From NCBI GenBank assembly GCA_030152225.1, contig JASLHL010000304.1, positions 1 to 5,767 on the forward strand: a stretch of 5,767 bases of DNA, read 5' to 3'. Positions 5,110-5,767 of the stretch are shown here, one piece after another. This DNA comes from Flavobacterium sp. (lineage in GTDB: Bacteria; Bacteroidota; Bacteroidia; Flavobacteriales; Flavobacteriaceae). Position numbers and translations under genes: made by a program. The notes below the pieces were generated by a model. The model had not been told where the DNA came from. It ran no database searches and saw only the letters and a program-made list of their open reading frames with translations. Position 1 is the stretch's first letter. The number at the start of each line of letters is the position of its first letter.

Positions 5110-5643
5110 TTATACTCGGTCTAAGATAAATTCTACTCTTTTCGCAATGGTTTCGCGGGGAACCTCGATCAAATCATAGCCGTAATTTTTGTAGGTATCT
5201 ACTAGATAACGGTGAATAAGATTTGCTTGTTCAAAAGATTCATAACGCTGATCATCACTCACATAGATATTCTCCCAAGGTGGCAGTAAGAAAATTTGGT
5301 GATACAAGTGATTCTTACAAGCGAGATCAAAACTTTCTGGATACGTATCCCCTTTGTAGTGCATATAGGCCAATACATCGGGAATTCCCCTGTCGATAAA
5401 AACGAGATTTGCCTCTTCAGCAACCGCACTTTTATGTTGATCAATTCTACCTTCTAGTAATAGTTGACTAAATAATAAAGGGTCCGTTAAAAAAAGTTGA
5501 TCAATTCCTTTCTCTTGTGCCTTCTTTGTAACTTCTCTTGATATTTCAGGATAACACGTATACCCCTTCTCAATTAATTCATTGATTATAGTTGTCTTAC
5601 CGGATCCTGGTCCTCCGATTATTAAAACGAGTTTAGTATTCAT
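5110..5643 (-). CDS. Small P-loop ATPase/kinase, NadR-like AAA_28 family
   Basis: This 177-residue single-domain nucleotide-binding protein resembles the AAA_28 (NadR/Ttd14-type) P-loop group, which is related to small-molecule kinases such as the ribosylnicotinamide kinase domain of NadR. Walker A is GGPGSGKTT (10-18, Lys16, Thr17). PEISREVTKKAQ (32-43) is the conserved helix with the Arg-Glu pair. VFIDRGIPDVLAY (81-93) carries the Walker B-like Asp84 and the DRG motif. PPWENIYVSDDQRYES (121-136) is the basic/acidic lid segment typical of the family. There is no signal peptide or fused domain, and the length is normal for stand-alone members. The ATG at 5643 sits seven codons before the P-loop strand, as expected. 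A consensus -7 element lies just upstream and a terminator just downstream, so it is probably monocistronic. The substrate is unknown; a nucleoside, a vitamin precursor or a lipid-linked role are all possible. Confidence 0.88.
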   Translation of the reverse strand: MNTKLVLIIGGPGSGKTTIINELIEKGYTCYPEISREVTKKAQEKGIDQLFLTDPLLFSQLLLEGRIDQHKSAVAEEANLVFIDRGIPDVLAYMHYKGDTYPESFDLACKNHLYHQIFLLPPWENIYVSDDQRYESFEQANLIHRYLVDTYKNYGYDLIEVPRETIAKRVEFILDRV

Positions 5644-5669
5644 TTCTACGTAAAAAAATAAGAAAGGGG

Positions 5670-5677
5670 CAAAAGTA
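5670..5677 (-). promoter_or_regulatory. Putative -7 promoter element of the AAA_28-type gene
   Basis: On the minus strand this reads TACTTTTG, an exact match to the Bacteroidota -7 element TAnnTTTG. It lies 26 bases before the ATG, giving a short leader of about 20 bases. No clean TTG is found 17-23 bases upstream; the nearest approximation is GTTA. The -33 part is therefore weak and the call rests on the -7 match and position. Confidence 0.55.
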
Positions 5678-5767
5678 AGATAAAAAGTCGGGATAACTTG
5701 TCTTTTGTTTGTTGCATTTTTGTTATTTGTGTGGGCAAAGGTGAGATTTGGTGAGGATTTGGATTAG
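5678..5767. other. Non-coding right edge, G/T-rich on the + strand
   Basis: No gene is visible in these 90 bases. The + strand is G/T-rich, with GATTTGG occurring twice near the end (GAGATTTGGTGAGGATTTGG). It probably contains the upstream part of the AAA_28 gene promoter and spacer toward a gene beyond the window. Confidence 0.5.

Noticed and set aside
1..5767. Search for tRNA, rRNA, insertion sequence, prophage, toxin-antitoxin or restriction modules.
   Set aside because: None was found by reading; nearly all the sequence is accounted for by six housekeeping-type genes and short intergenic regions.

Overview
The window reads as ordinary chromosomal DNA of a Bacteroidota bacterium, most likely in the family Flavobacteriaceae. 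Four things point there. The DNA is moderately A/T-rich. Start codons are preceded by A/T-rich leaders without clear Shine-Dalgarno sequences. Two promoters match the Bacteroidota pattern (TTG near -33, TAnnTTTG near -7). Several proteins also have the look of this phylum: Fmt carries FRMLP where proteobacterial enzymes usually have a YG-type motif, and RecQ is of the short, HRDC-less type. Genus cannot be fixed from the sequence alone.

Layout. Positions 2-835 (+) hold a class IV PLP-dependent aminotransferase that lacks only its first few residues, because the window starts inside it. All other genes lie on the minus strand, so it is convergent with yqgE. The 251 bases between these two genes (836-1086) are non-coding and highly patterned: degenerate 7-base tandem repeats, an imperfect 56-base tandem duplication, and a perfect 48-base palindrome that probably terminates transcription from both sides. 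On the minus strand, in order of transcription, are a small P-loop ATPase/kinase of the NadR-like AAA_28 type (5643-5110) with its own promoter and a hairpin terminator; recQ (5034-3130); fmt (3130-2180), whose start codon overlaps the recQ stop in a TAATG junction; a gene for the nucleoid protein HU (2024-1749) with a textbook flavobacterial promoter and a downstream hairpin; and yqgE (1650-1087), which starts just after that hairpin.

Functionally the set is housekeeping: DNA repair/recombination (RecQ), translation initiation (Fmt), nucleoid architecture (HU), a conserved protein of unclear role (YqgE), an amino-acid or folate-type PLP enzyme, and a small nucleotide-binding enzyme of unknown substrate. 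I see no mobile element, CRISPR array, tRNA, rRNA or defence/toxin module. The points most worth a second look are the RecQ domain order (zinc cysteines displaced about 170 residues toward the C-terminus), the heptamer-patterned convergent intergenic region with its loop-free palindrome, and the hairpins pressed against the yqgE and recQ starts. I do not see a clearly undescribed system here.
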